The notes beneath the pieces were generated by a model, which saw only the letters and a program-made list of their open reading frames with translations, searched no databases and was not told the origin of the DNA. 64,000 nucleotides of DNA from Thalassoglobus neptunius. GTDB lineage: Bacteria > Planctomycetota > Planctomycetia > Planctomycetales > Planctomycetaceae. Numbering within the stretch: the first letter of the stretch is position 1; every line of letters starts with the position of its first letter. The stretch covers positions 62,001-126,000 of the forward strand of contig NZ_SIHI01000003.1 in NCBI RefSeq assembly GCF_007859735.1, in the 5' to 3' direction. The translations under genes were made by a program, and so were the position numbers. Positions 28,925 to 36,457 of this stretch are shown here, in pieces.

Positions 28925-29176
28925 TCAGTTCATCCAGTGATTGTCTTCGTCGGAGTCAACTTGTGGCTCGTCCTGAACAGCATCCCAGCTGCGGAAGGCT
29001 TCGAAGACATCCGACGAGAGGAGCACGGTTTCCTCAGTTCCAATCACCATGTCGATTCCGATGTTGCCAAGCAGACATCGGATCTCCCGGATGAAGGGAA
29101 GCGGAGCCATGAGTGTATTCTTCGGCAAGTCGGCACATTCTCGAAGTTCGAAGCTGGCCAGGTCAGGAGTGAACAT
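28925..29176 (-). CDS. Small hypothetical protein with acidic tail
   Basis: I do not recognise this 83-residue product. It has a mixed hydrophobic/charged body (FIREIRCLLGNIGIDMVIGTEETVLL) and an acidic C-terminus (QVDSDEDNHWMN). It lies 95 bases upstream of the Tat-exported TIM-barrel gene on the same strand. A longer opposite-strand frame (28823-29350) has poor composition, so I prefer this one. Support is composition and a purine-rich site (GGGACG) before the ATG only. Confidence 0.45.
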   Translation of the reverse strand: MFTPDLASFELRECADLPKNTLMAPLPFIREIRCLLGNIGIDMVIGTEETVLLSSDVFEAFRSWDAVQDEPQVDSDEDNHWMN

Positions 29177-29588
29177 TACGTCGTCCCGTTGGAGTCATTG
29201 CATTGGGTTGCGTCTTGGTCGTTGGTCGATCCAACTTTATTCTGCACCATGGTGTCGCAGGAGGCGCGGAACTTCAATCAAACCTTAGAGAAGTCCACGA
29301 CTTTTGCAGATTCCCATGACACGCGACAGGTTTACCCAAGATTTAATTAAGAAGTGAGTTGGGAAGATTGAAGACACTGGCTGAATTGACCATTCCGTAA
29401 CGATTGTTCCGATCACAGCGAGAAGGATACTTTGACTATCACTTCGCGGGGCGGGACAATCTTCTGAGGGTCCGTTTACGAAGGTTGATCAGATTTTTAT
29501 CCTGACGCGCTGGCGTTGAACGATGGTATTCCTCAACGTGTTTTCATTGAGACACACGCTCATGTTTCTAAAGAGGGAGAATGCAAAC
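29177..29588. other. Intergenic region with candidate LRR-gene promoter
   Basis: A 412-base stretch between the small hypothetical gene and the LRR gene. It holds the candidate promoter at 29432-29460, which would leave a leader of about 120 bases, and the ribosome site of the LRR gene. No other gene seen. Confidence 0.45.
29432..29460 (+). promoter_or_regulatory. Candidate sigma-70-like promoter for the LRR gene
   Basis: TTGACT (29432-29437), a 17-base spacer and GACAAT (29455-29460), four of six bases of the -10 consensus. Spacing is ideal; box quality is moderate. Confidence 0.4.
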
Positions 29589-30188
29589 ATGTCCAAACAA
29601 CTGTTGCTTCTGGCATTACTTGCGTCTTTGCAGAGTTCCGTTTTCGCTGACGAACCGGCCGATGCGAAAGCTCCATCAGTTCAAGCCATCAAAAAGGTTG
29701 GTGGCAACGTCATGGCCATCGCACAAAATGACCCTCGACTCGACGTCACGCTGCATCTGGCGGATCAGGATGTCACTGATCCGATTCTGGAACACGTGGC
29801 TGCCCTCGAGAACGTCGCATGGCTCAATCTTGCTGGAACCAAGATCTCTGACGACGGCCTGGCCCACTTGTCAGACCTGAAATCACTCGAAAAGCTCCAT
29901 CTCGAGAAGACAGCCGTTGGCGACAAGGGACTCAAACACCTCTCAGGGCTGAAGCACCTTGTGTATCTGAATCTGTATGGCACAAACGTCACGGATGCCG
30001 GAATCGACGAGCTGGCGAAATTGAAGAGCCTGAGACGAGTCTATTTGTGGCAGTCAAAGGTGACCGACTCGGGGATCGAAAAGCTCCAGAACGCCCTTCC
30101 GGAAGCTCAGGTCGTGGGAGCAATCAAGCTGACTCCAGTAGAACCGCCAAAGCCCGAAGCCGAAAAGAAAGAGCCTGAGAAGAACTAG
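29589..30188 (+). CDS. Exported leucine-rich-repeat protein
   Basis: The 199-residue protein has a signal peptide (residues 1-18, ending VFADE) and about five LRR units of 24 residues of the type LKSLEKLHLEKTAVGDKGLKHLSG, i.e. the GLxxL...L.L..T.VTDxG pattern common in planctomycetes. A Pro/Glu/Lys tail closes it. It probably mediates binding outside the cytoplasm; partner unknown. I chose the ATG at 29589 because GGGAG precedes it and it gives a proper signal peptide; the frame opens 22 codons earlier. Its TAG stop shares the palindrome CTAG with the stop of the convergent kinase gene. Confidence 0.82.
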   Translation: MSKQLLLLALLASLQSSVFADEPADAKAPSVQAIKKVGGNVMAIAQNDPRLDVTLHLADQDVTDPILEHVAALENVAWLNLAGTKISDDGLAHLSDLKSLEKLHLEKTAVGDKGLKHLSGLKHLVYLNLYGTNVTDAGIDELAKLKSLRRVYLWQSKVTDSGIEKLQNALPEAQVVGAIKLTPVEPPKPEAEKKEPEKN

Positions 30189-31687
30189 GCGTGCCGGAAT
30201 GGCAATGGGCTGGTGCGAGGAACACTCGACGTCTTGAACCAGTGATAGATGCCGAGAGTGGTCACTCCTGTCAACAGGACTGCAACAGCCCAGCCGATCC
30301 AGGACTTCTCTTCCGGCTTCTGTTCCGGAAGAGTCCCTTGAAGATTTTGGACAGCCCGATTCGCGGAGTCGCGAACCCGTGAGTCTGCGTCGTTCTTCTG
30401 CACGCGAATCAACACCGGAATGAGATGTCGAGCCCGTCGTCCACCTTGTCCGATTTCATGGGCACTTTGTTGGCGCACTTCGGGGTCGATGTCTTCCAGC
30501 GCGGTTTCCAGAACCGGGAGATGGCGTCCAGTCTTCTGATGGATCTCCCCCAACGATTCAATCGCGACAGTCCGAACATCCGGATCGGAGTGGTGTGCCG
30601 CCTGGACCCACAGCATTTCGCCGTGATCCCCGGATTGTCGCTGAATCACTTGAATGATGTTCCAACTTAGCGAGCAAGCGAGCGTAATCGCCAGCGCGAT
30701 CGCCACCCACCTCGGAACGGAATTCGTCGGCTCAACAGGTCCCGGAAGCGGAACTCCTGAGGAAGGGGATTTCGCCTGACTTCGAGTGGCTCCACTTCCT
30801 GATCGAGCCCGATCATTCATTTCCTCGGGCGTTGGACGTGTTACGACGACCGACTGTTTGACCGATCGCAATTGACGCATGACCGCCTGAGCCGATTCCG
30901 GTCGATCGGCCGGGTCTTTCTCCAGTAGCTGAAGGATGATTCTCTCCAGCGCAATGGGGCAATCGAGTGCTTTCTCACTGGGCCGCACCGGTAAGTTCTG
31001 ACAGTGCATGTGCAGCGTGGCAGCGGGCGTTTCTCCGATGAATGGCGGAGTTCCAGTGATCAATTCGTAAAGCACACATCCAAGAGCGTACAGATCGGTC
31101 TTGTCTGTAATCTCCTGCCCGCGGATTTGCTCCGGGGCCATGTACAGAAATGTTCCGGCAGTTTTTCCGGCAGCAGTAATTCTTCGCGAATCAGCGACGG
31201 ATGCCAGACCGAAGTCGCTGAGTTTCAACTGTCCGGAGTGAGCGAGGAGAAAGTTTCCCGGTTTGATATCCCGATGCACTACTCCAGCGGCATGTGAACA
31301 AGTGAGGGCATCACACATCTGCAAGGCGAAATAAATCACCTGTTCCCACGGAAACTGTTTCTTCTCCTGCAGCTTGTCTTCAAGAGACCCACCCTCGACG
31401 AGTTCCATCGCGTAGAACCGACGGCGATTCTCGCAGGCCCCGCCGAAGCAACGGACGATGTTCGGATGCTTCAGATTCTTGAGCACTTCGAGTTCACGCT
31501 CGAATCGGGCGAGTGCGGTCTCATCAGTCACATCGGATGGGAGCATTTTGAGGGCGACTTCGCGCCCATTGACGACGTATCGCGCTCGATAGACGACTCC
31601 CATCCCGCCTTCGCCGATTTGCTCAAGCAGTTCGAAGGGCCAGATCCATCTGGATTCAGGAGAAGTTGGTTTCCGGTCGGTGGTCAT
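30185..31687 (-). CDS. Transmembrane Ser/Thr protein kinase with HEAT repeats
   Basis: The 500-residue protein has a cytoplasmic Hanks-type kinase domain (about 20-275): Gly loop IGEGGMGVVY, K47 in VALK, D140 in VVHRDIKPGN, D158 in SDFG, and GTFLYMAPEQ. A Pro/Ser linker and a first membrane segment (about 327-346) follow. Then come HEAT-like helical repeats (about 360-450, HHSDPDVRTVAIESLGEI, DIDPEVRQQSAHEIGQ) and a second membrane segment (about 464-482). The repeats would lie outside the cytoplasm and could sense a ligand. I chose the ATG at 31687; a TTG 11 codons upstream is the alternative. Divergent from the radical SAM gene. Confidence 0.9.
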   Translation of the reverse strand: MTTDRKPTSPESRWIWPFELLEQIGEGGMGVVYRARYVVNGREVALKMLPSDVTDETALARFERELEVLKNLKHPNIVRCFGGACENRRRFYAMELVEGGSLEDKLQEKKQFPWEQVIYFALQMCDALTCSHAAGVVHRDIKPGNFLLAHSGQLKLSDFGLASVADSRRITAAGKTAGTFLYMAPEQIRGQEITDKTDLYALGCVLYELITGTPPFIGETPAATLHMHCQNLPVRPSEKALDCPIALERIILQLLEKDPADRPESAQAVMRQLRSVKQSVVVTRPTPEEMNDRARSGSGATRSQAKSPSSGVPLPGPVEPTNSVPRWVAIALAITLACSLSWNIIQVIQRQSGDHGEMLWVQAAHHSDPDVRTVAIESLGEIHQKTGRHLPVLETALEDIDPEVRQQSAHEIGQGGRRARHLIPVLIRVQKNDADSRVRDSANRAVQNLQGTLPEQKPEEKSWIGWAVAVLLTGVTTLGIYHWFKTSSVPRTSPLPFRHA

Positions 31688-32046
31688 GTCGTTCGTAAAC
31701 TCGGTGGAACGATGAGGCAAATCCCAAAATGGACATCATCCTTAACAGTCGTTAAGCAATGATGTGTTGTCTGTGGAGATTCAGGCAGAATCAACAACAG
31801 TTATTGATTGAATTCCGGAATGAGGCGCCCCAACCCAATCCTGTCGATTCTCGCCGATTCTGAACATCTCGACCAGGGTTTCGATCGCAGTCGCCGATCA
31901 ATGACCGCGTGGCAGTTGCTCAGCAACGATCCTCAGGGATACAATCAGGTTCGGAACGGTCCTCCATCGCGAAAACTTTCGACCCGGACGCAATTTTACC
32001 GGATTTTTCGAACAAGACCATTAAAGACCGCCAGAAAGGTCACGAC
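31688..32046. other. Divergent intergenic region kinase / radical SAM
   Basis: A 359-base region. The radical SAM frame is open from 31909 (GTG), so up to 46 further N-terminal residues are possible. No clear promoter boxes could be assigned and no other gene is seen. Confidence 0.5.
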
Positions 32047-33348
32047 ATGTACTTCCGGATGGCCAAACGCCTTCTCCTGGAAACAGACAAAAGACTCGTC
32101 TGGAAACTGTTCTGGAATATGGGCATCAAAGGTGCCCGATCTGTCCAACGCTTCAAGAAGAAGCTGAAGAAGGGCCAGGTTTTCCCGCCATTTCTGTACA
32201 TCTCCATCATCAATTCCTGCAACTTACGTTGTCAGGGGTGTTGGGTTGACGTCTCCGCGAAGCAACAGACGATCGACGTCGAAGCGATGGACCGGCTCAT
32301 CAACGAAGCCAAAGCCAATGGAAACGTCTTCTTCGGAATCGTCGGCGGCGAACCCTTCATGCACCCCCAGATTCTGGAAATCCTGGGAAACCATCCCGAC
32401 TGTTATTTTCAGGTCTTTACAAATGGACACTTTATTACGGACAAGGTGGCCAAGGAATTGCGTCGCCTCGGGAACGTGACTCCACTCATCAGTGTTGAGG
32501 GATCCGAGATCGTCAGCGACGAGCGCCGTGGCCGATCTGGCGTGTTGTCCAAAACAATGCAGGGCATTCAAAACTGTCTGGACAACAAAATCTTCACCGG
32601 CGTCTGCACAAGTGTCTGCAAAACCAATCTCGATGACCTCGTGACTGAGAAATGGGTCGACCGGTTGATTGAAATGGGTGTGTTCTACACCTGGTTTCAC
32701 ATCTATCGCCCGATGGGACCGGACTCGTCTCCGGAGTTGTGCCTGAGCCCCGAAGAGCAGCAGCGGATTCGGAAATTCGTGGTCGAAATGCGCGTCAAGA
32801 AGCCCATCATTTTTGTTGACGCTTACTATGACCATCAAGGCCAGGCACTCTGCCCAGCCGCCACGGGAATCACCCATCACATCAATCCCTGGGGAGGGAT
32901 TGAGCCTTGCCCAATCGTCCAATTTACTCAAGACTCCATTCACGATGAGTCGAAAACTCTGGCCGAGAAGCTGGATTCTCCATTCTTGAAAGACTTCCGT
33001 GAGCTTGCCCGAGACACGACACGCGGATGTATCGTTCTCGAGCGTCCCGACCTTCTCAAGAATCTCATCGAGTCACATCATGCGGAAGACGGAACCGTCC
33101 GAAAAACGGCGCTCTCAGAACTCGAACAGATGAAAATCCGCCCTTCCCAGTACAATGCTGATCTGGCGATTCCAGAAAAGAGTTGGGCATACCGGATCGC
33201 GAAGCGACATTTCTTTAACGACTTCGATGCCTACCAAGGTCGGGATCACAGCAAAGCCTCTGCTCCCGCGATGTTGAAAACCATTTCGGCGACAACCACC
33301 CCGGAACCGGAATTCGTCGAACTCAATAATGGTCTTTCAGATTCATAA
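32047..33348 (+). CDS. Radical SAM protein with C-terminal Cys (SPASM-like) region
   Basis: The 433-residue protein has the radical SAM cluster motif CNLRCQGC (Cys 58, 62, 65), the SAM-binding GGEPFMHP, and a late Cys-containing segment (LCPAATGITHHINPWGGIEPCPIVQF region) that suggests an auxiliary cluster as in SPASM/twitch enzymes. The basic N-terminus (MAKRLLLETDKRLVWKLFW) could lie on the membrane. The reaction is unknown; lipid or peptide modification are possibilities for this architecture. I chose ATG 32047, which has AGAAAGG eight bases upstream; a GTG at 31909 is in frame. It is followed after 91 bases by the LpxH-like gene. Confidence 0.85.
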   Translation: MYFRMAKRLLLETDKRLVWKLFWNMGIKGARSVQRFKKKLKKGQVFPPFLYISIINSCNLRCQGCWVDVSAKQQTIDVEAMDRLINEAKANGNVFFGIVGGEPFMHPQILEILGNHPDCYFQVFTNGHFITDKVAKELRRLGNVTPLISVEGSEIVSDERRGRSGVLSKTMQGIQNCLDNKIFTGVCTSVCKTNLDDLVTEKWVDRLIEMGVFYTWFHIYRPMGPDSSPELCLSPEEQQRIRKFVVEMRVKKPIIFVDAYYDHQGQALCPAATGITHHINPWGGIEPCPIVQFTQDSIHDESKTLAEKLDSPFLKDFRELARDTTRGCIVLERPDLLKNLIESHHAEDGTVRKTALSELEQMKIRPSQYNADLAIPEKSWAYRIAKRHFFNDFDAYQGRDHSKASAPAMLKTISATTTPEPEFVELNNGLSDS

Positions 33349-33439
33349 TCGTTGATCGTGTCCGCCGCTCCGGACTTCTTGCTTCTACGAATGACGTTGA
33401 CGTCGTCACCCTGAACTGCTGCCTTCGAATACCGCCGCC

Positions 33440-34195
33440 ATGCCAAGAATCAGCTTTCTGTCCGATCTTCATCTTTTTGCACGTCGCTCCACAGCAGATC
33501 AGTATCACGATCAAATCGTCGAAGCAGCCCGGGAGTCAGACGTGTGCATTCTGGGCGGCGACATCTTCGACTTCCGGTGGTCTGTTTATCGCACCGAAGA
33601 CGAAACAGCCCACGCTGCAGTGGAATGGCTCCGGAAATTTGACGAAGAGACGAATCACTGCCGGGTCCACTTTCTGCTCGGCAATCACGACGATCATCCG
33701 GAACTTCTCCAACGACTCCCCTACCTTGCCGAAGAACTGAAAACCTTCGAATGGAGCCGCTATTACTACCGGCTGGGAGATACTTTCTTTCTTCATGGAG
33801 ACGTGGCGGACAAAACAATGACCGCCGCTTGCCTGGAATCGCAACGTCAGAGCTTCGCCCACGGGAATCGTACTGAACTGCACAACAAGCTGTACGATGT
33901 CGCCATCAAGGCTCAGCTGCATCGCCTCGCTCCTCCGGCAGTCTATCCCTGCAAACGTGTAGCCGCCCGAATCTTGAGCTACCTGGAAAGCATCGGAAAC
34001 GGGAAATCGTCCGGTGTCGAACATGTCTACTTTGGCCACACTCACCGTCCGATGGACCACTATTTGTACAAGGGAATTCACTTTCACAACGGCGGGGCCC
34101 CAATCGGTCGAGCCCCATTCAGAATTCTCAAAAGAGACATTCCCACCGACTCGCCCAATGGACCCGTCGAAGGAATCGACAGCCACCGAGCGTAA
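33440..34195 (+). CDS. LpxH-like UDP-2,3-diacylglucosamine diphosphatase / metallophosphoesterase
   Basis: The 251-residue protein carries all calcineurin-type metal motifs: SDLHL (D9, H11), GGDIFDF, GNHDDH, HGD and GHTHRP. The GGDIFDF-GNHDDH-FGHTHRP layout is that of LpxH, which cleaves UDP-2,3-diacylglucosamine to lipid X and UMP in lipid A synthesis. The middle insertion (AACLESQRQSFAHGN to VYPCKRVAARIL) is longer than I expect and the enzyme could hydrolyse another nucleotide diphosphate. Cytoplasmic, peripheral to the membrane. Same strand as the radical SAM gene and fmt; the ribosome site is weak. Confidence 0.8.
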   Translation: MPRISFLSDLHLFARRSTADQYHDQIVEAARESDVCILGGDIFDFRWSVYRTEDETAHAAVEWLRKFDEETNHCRVHFLLGNHDDHPELLQRLPYLAEELKTFEWSRYYYRLGDTFFLHGDVADKTMTAACLESQRQSFAHGNRTELHNKLYDVAIKAQLHRLAPPAVYPCKRVAARILSYLESIGNGKSSGVEHVYFGHTHRPMDHYLYKGIHFHNGGAPIGRAPFRILKRDIPTDSPNGPVEGIDSHRA

Positions 34196-34344
34196 CGGCA
34201 ATTCATCCGAAACGGCTCTCATCCAGTGAGTAATCATCGATCACCGGGCCAATCTGAACTGTCACCCATCGCAACTTTCACTACGTTCATTCGCTCAACC
34301 GATTCGGAGACAACAAGACTCCGGGACCTGCTCAGGACAAATCA

Positions 34345-35313
34345 ATGGCATTACGGATTGTATTGATGGGAACAGGGGAGTTTGCGCTTCCCAGTTTCCA
34401 GACACTCATCCAGTCCCCGCACAATATTGTCGGTCTCGTCACTCAACCCGACCGCACAGGGCGAGGACATCATCGGCACGTCAACAAGCTCAAGGAATTC
34501 GCGCTCTCAACAGACATTCCGGTCTTTCAGCCGGAGAAGGTCAATCAACCTGAGTCGCTGGCAACTCTCGAGGATTGGAAAGCAGACCTGTTCGTGATCG
34601 CTGCCTATGGGCAAATCCTCTCGAAGAAGCTGCTCTCGATCCCAAGACTCGGCGCGATCAACATCCACGGATCTCTTCTCCCGAAGTTTCGAGGCGCAGC
34701 CCCGGTCCAGTTCGCCGTTTTGACCGGTGAAGCCGAAACGGGTGTTTCCATCTTTCGAATCGAACCAAAGCTCGATTCCGGTCCGCTTCTGGGAACCGTT
34801 GCTACCGAAATTGGAAGCGAGGAAACCAGCGGGGAACTCCACGATCGACTCGCAATTCTGGCAGCCCCGTTGACTCTTGATGTCGTGAACCAACTCGATA
34901 CGGGTACCGCACAGGAAACGAATCAGGACCCCGACCTCGTCACGTTTGCGCCGAAGATTGAAAAAGCTCAAGGCTGGATTGACTGGACCCGCAAGTCTGA
35001 AGAAATCGGCTGGCATGTTCGAGGAATGCAGCCCTGGCCGATGCCGGTCACGATGTTTCAAAGACCCGAGAAGGCTGATCTGCGAGTCTCGATCCTGCGA
35101 GTTCAACCGATTCGCGAGGATGATCACGGGCATCTCACTTCACTCAATCCCGGGGAACTGCGTATCATCGATGATCGCCTGCTGGTAAAAACAGGGGACT
35201 CCGGCCTTGAAGTGCTGGAACTTCAACCGGCAGGAAAACGCCCGATGCCGTCAGACGCATTTGCCCGCGGCAACGATCTGACAGATGCTCGATTCATCAA
35301 ACCCGATGCCTGA
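34345..35313 (+). CDS. fmt: Methionyl-tRNA formyltransferase
   Basis: The 322-residue enzyme formylates the initiator Met-tRNA with 10-formyl-THF. The catalytic set N106, H108 (INIHGSLLPKFRGAAP) and D144 (IEPKLDSGP) sits exactly at the E. coli positions. The C-terminal OB-like tRNA-binding domain (WIDWTRKSEEIGWHVRGMQPWP onward) is complete. The usual partner def is not adjacent. An AGGAC site precedes the ATG. Confidence 0.97.
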   Translation: MALRIVLMGTGEFALPSFQTLIQSPHNIVGLVTQPDRTGRGHHRHVNKLKEFALSTDIPVFQPEKVNQPESLATLEDWKADLFVIAAYGQILSKKLLSIPRLGAINIHGSLLPKFRGAAPVQFAVLTGEAETGVSIFRIEPKLDSGPLLGTVATEIGSEETSGELHDRLAILAAPLTLDVVNQLDTGTAQETNQDPDLVTFAPKIEKAQGWIDWTRKSEEIGWHVRGMQPWPMPVTMFQRPEKADLRVSILRVQPIREDDHGHLTSLNPGELRIIDDRLLVKTGDSGLEVLELQPAGKRPMPSDAFARGNDLTDARFIKPDA

Positions 35314-35386
35314 CAGAAGACGAGAGACCAACAACATTCATTTCGATTGAGACAACCGATCACCGAAGAAGACTGATTGAATCCCT

Positions 35387-36286
35387 ATGACATCGTCGGC
35401 TGAGCGTTACCTGAAACCGGAAGTGATCCGCAACGTCGCTCGCCTGGATCTTCGTGCCAAATTCATCGTCGAGGGATTCCTCTCGGGACTTCACGCATCC
35501 CCATTTCACGGTTTCAGTGTCGAATTCAGCGAGCACCGCAGATTTTCTGACGGAGACGATCCGAAGGACATCGACTGGCTCGTCTATGCCAAGACCGATC
35601 GCTATTACGTTAAGAAGTATCAGGCGGAAACCAACATCACCGGCTATCTGCTTATGGATCTGTCGGAGAGCATGGCCTACACCTATCGGCAGGAGTTGAC
35701 CAAGTTCGAGTATTCCATCTGCCTGGCTGCTGCGCTTGCGTACATGATGGTCCATCAACAGGACCCAGTCGGTCTGATGACCTTTGATGAGACCATCCGA
35801 GCCAGTATTCCGGCGAAGAGCAAACGTTCCCAACTGGGGAACATTCTCGCAATGCTCTCACAGGCTCAGCCGACTGGACCGACGGAGATCGCCAAGAATC
35901 TTCACCGATACGCTGCGATGGTCCGCAACAAGAGTCTCGTGATGCTCTTCTCCGACCTGCTGACGGAACCGGAACCGGTGATCGACGCAATTCGAATGCT
36001 GCGATACGCCGGTCATGATGTCATCATCTTTCACGTTCTGGATGAAGCAGAAGTCCACTTTCCATTCTCCGGAATCGTTGACCTGCGTGAGCCGGAGTCA
36101 GGCGAGAAGATCATGGTCGACGCCGCCGGAATTCGCGAAGACTATTTGCAGGCAGTCAGCGATCTTCGCTCCCAATACAAGAAAGCCTGCCTTTCAGTCG
36201 GTGCCGACTTTGTGGAACTCGACACAAGCATGCGATTCGACAAAGCTCTCGTCGAATACCTTTCTCAACGGCAAGCCCGTTTCTAG
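35387..36286 (+). CDS. DUF58 domain protein (von Willebrand A-like fold)
   Basis: The 299-residue protein has the DUF58 signature EHRRFSDGDDPKDIDWLVYAKTD region followed by a degenerate vWA-like domain (LLMDLSESM, LVMLFSDLL). Family members usually sit beside a MoxR AAA ATPase and Bat-like membrane proteins and act with them in assembling or folding other proteins. Here none of these partners is adjacent, and the DUF4175-like protein is 28 kb away. No membrane segment is visible. The ribosome site is weak. Confidence 0.92.
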   Translation: MTSSAERYLKPEVIRNVARLDLRAKFIVEGFLSGLHASPFHGFSVEFSEHRRFSDGDDPKDIDWLVYAKTDRYYVKKYQAETNITGYLLMDLSESMAYTYRQELTKFEYSICLAAALAYMMVHQQDPVGLMTFDETIRASIPAKSKRSQLGNILAMLSQAQPTGPTEIAKNLHRYAAMVRNKSLVMLFSDLLTEPEPVIDAIRMLRYAGHDVIIFHVLDEAEVHFPFSGIVDLREPESGEKIMVDAAGIREDYLQAVSDLRSQYKKACLSVGADFVELDTSMRFDKALVEYLSQRQARF

Positions 36287-36380
36287 ACCACCTTCACGGT
36301 TTCGATGCACTCGCGGAAGCTGTTTGGCCGTTGCATTGGCCTCGCTCGTATGTGTCGATCGTATGTGCTGATCGATGAAA

Positions 36381-36427
36381 ATAAAAAGAAACGCCCTGAA
36401 CCAATTTTTGAAATGGCTCAGAGCGTA
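36381..36427 (-). terminator. Intrinsic terminator of the Gld-type operon
   Basis: Read on the minus strand, acgctctgagccattt pairs with aaattggttcagggcgt using two G-U pairs and one bulge, then TTTCTTTTT. The G-U pairs form only in the minus-strand RNA, which fixes its direction. It lies about 30 bases after the DUF4340 gene stop. Confidence 0.8.
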
Positions 36428-36457
36428 TTGTTTCGTGATCGCGAGGTGATGCTTTGC

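Noticed and set aside
28823-29350. 175-codon plus-strand frame
   Set aside because: Overlaps the small minus-strand frame with better composition and starts inside the 5' end of the Tat-exported TIM-barrel gene; no ribosome site.
31808-32167. 119-codon plus-strand frame before the radical SAM gene
   Set aside because: Overlaps the radical SAM coding region in another frame; basic, Ser-rich composition of a shadow frame.
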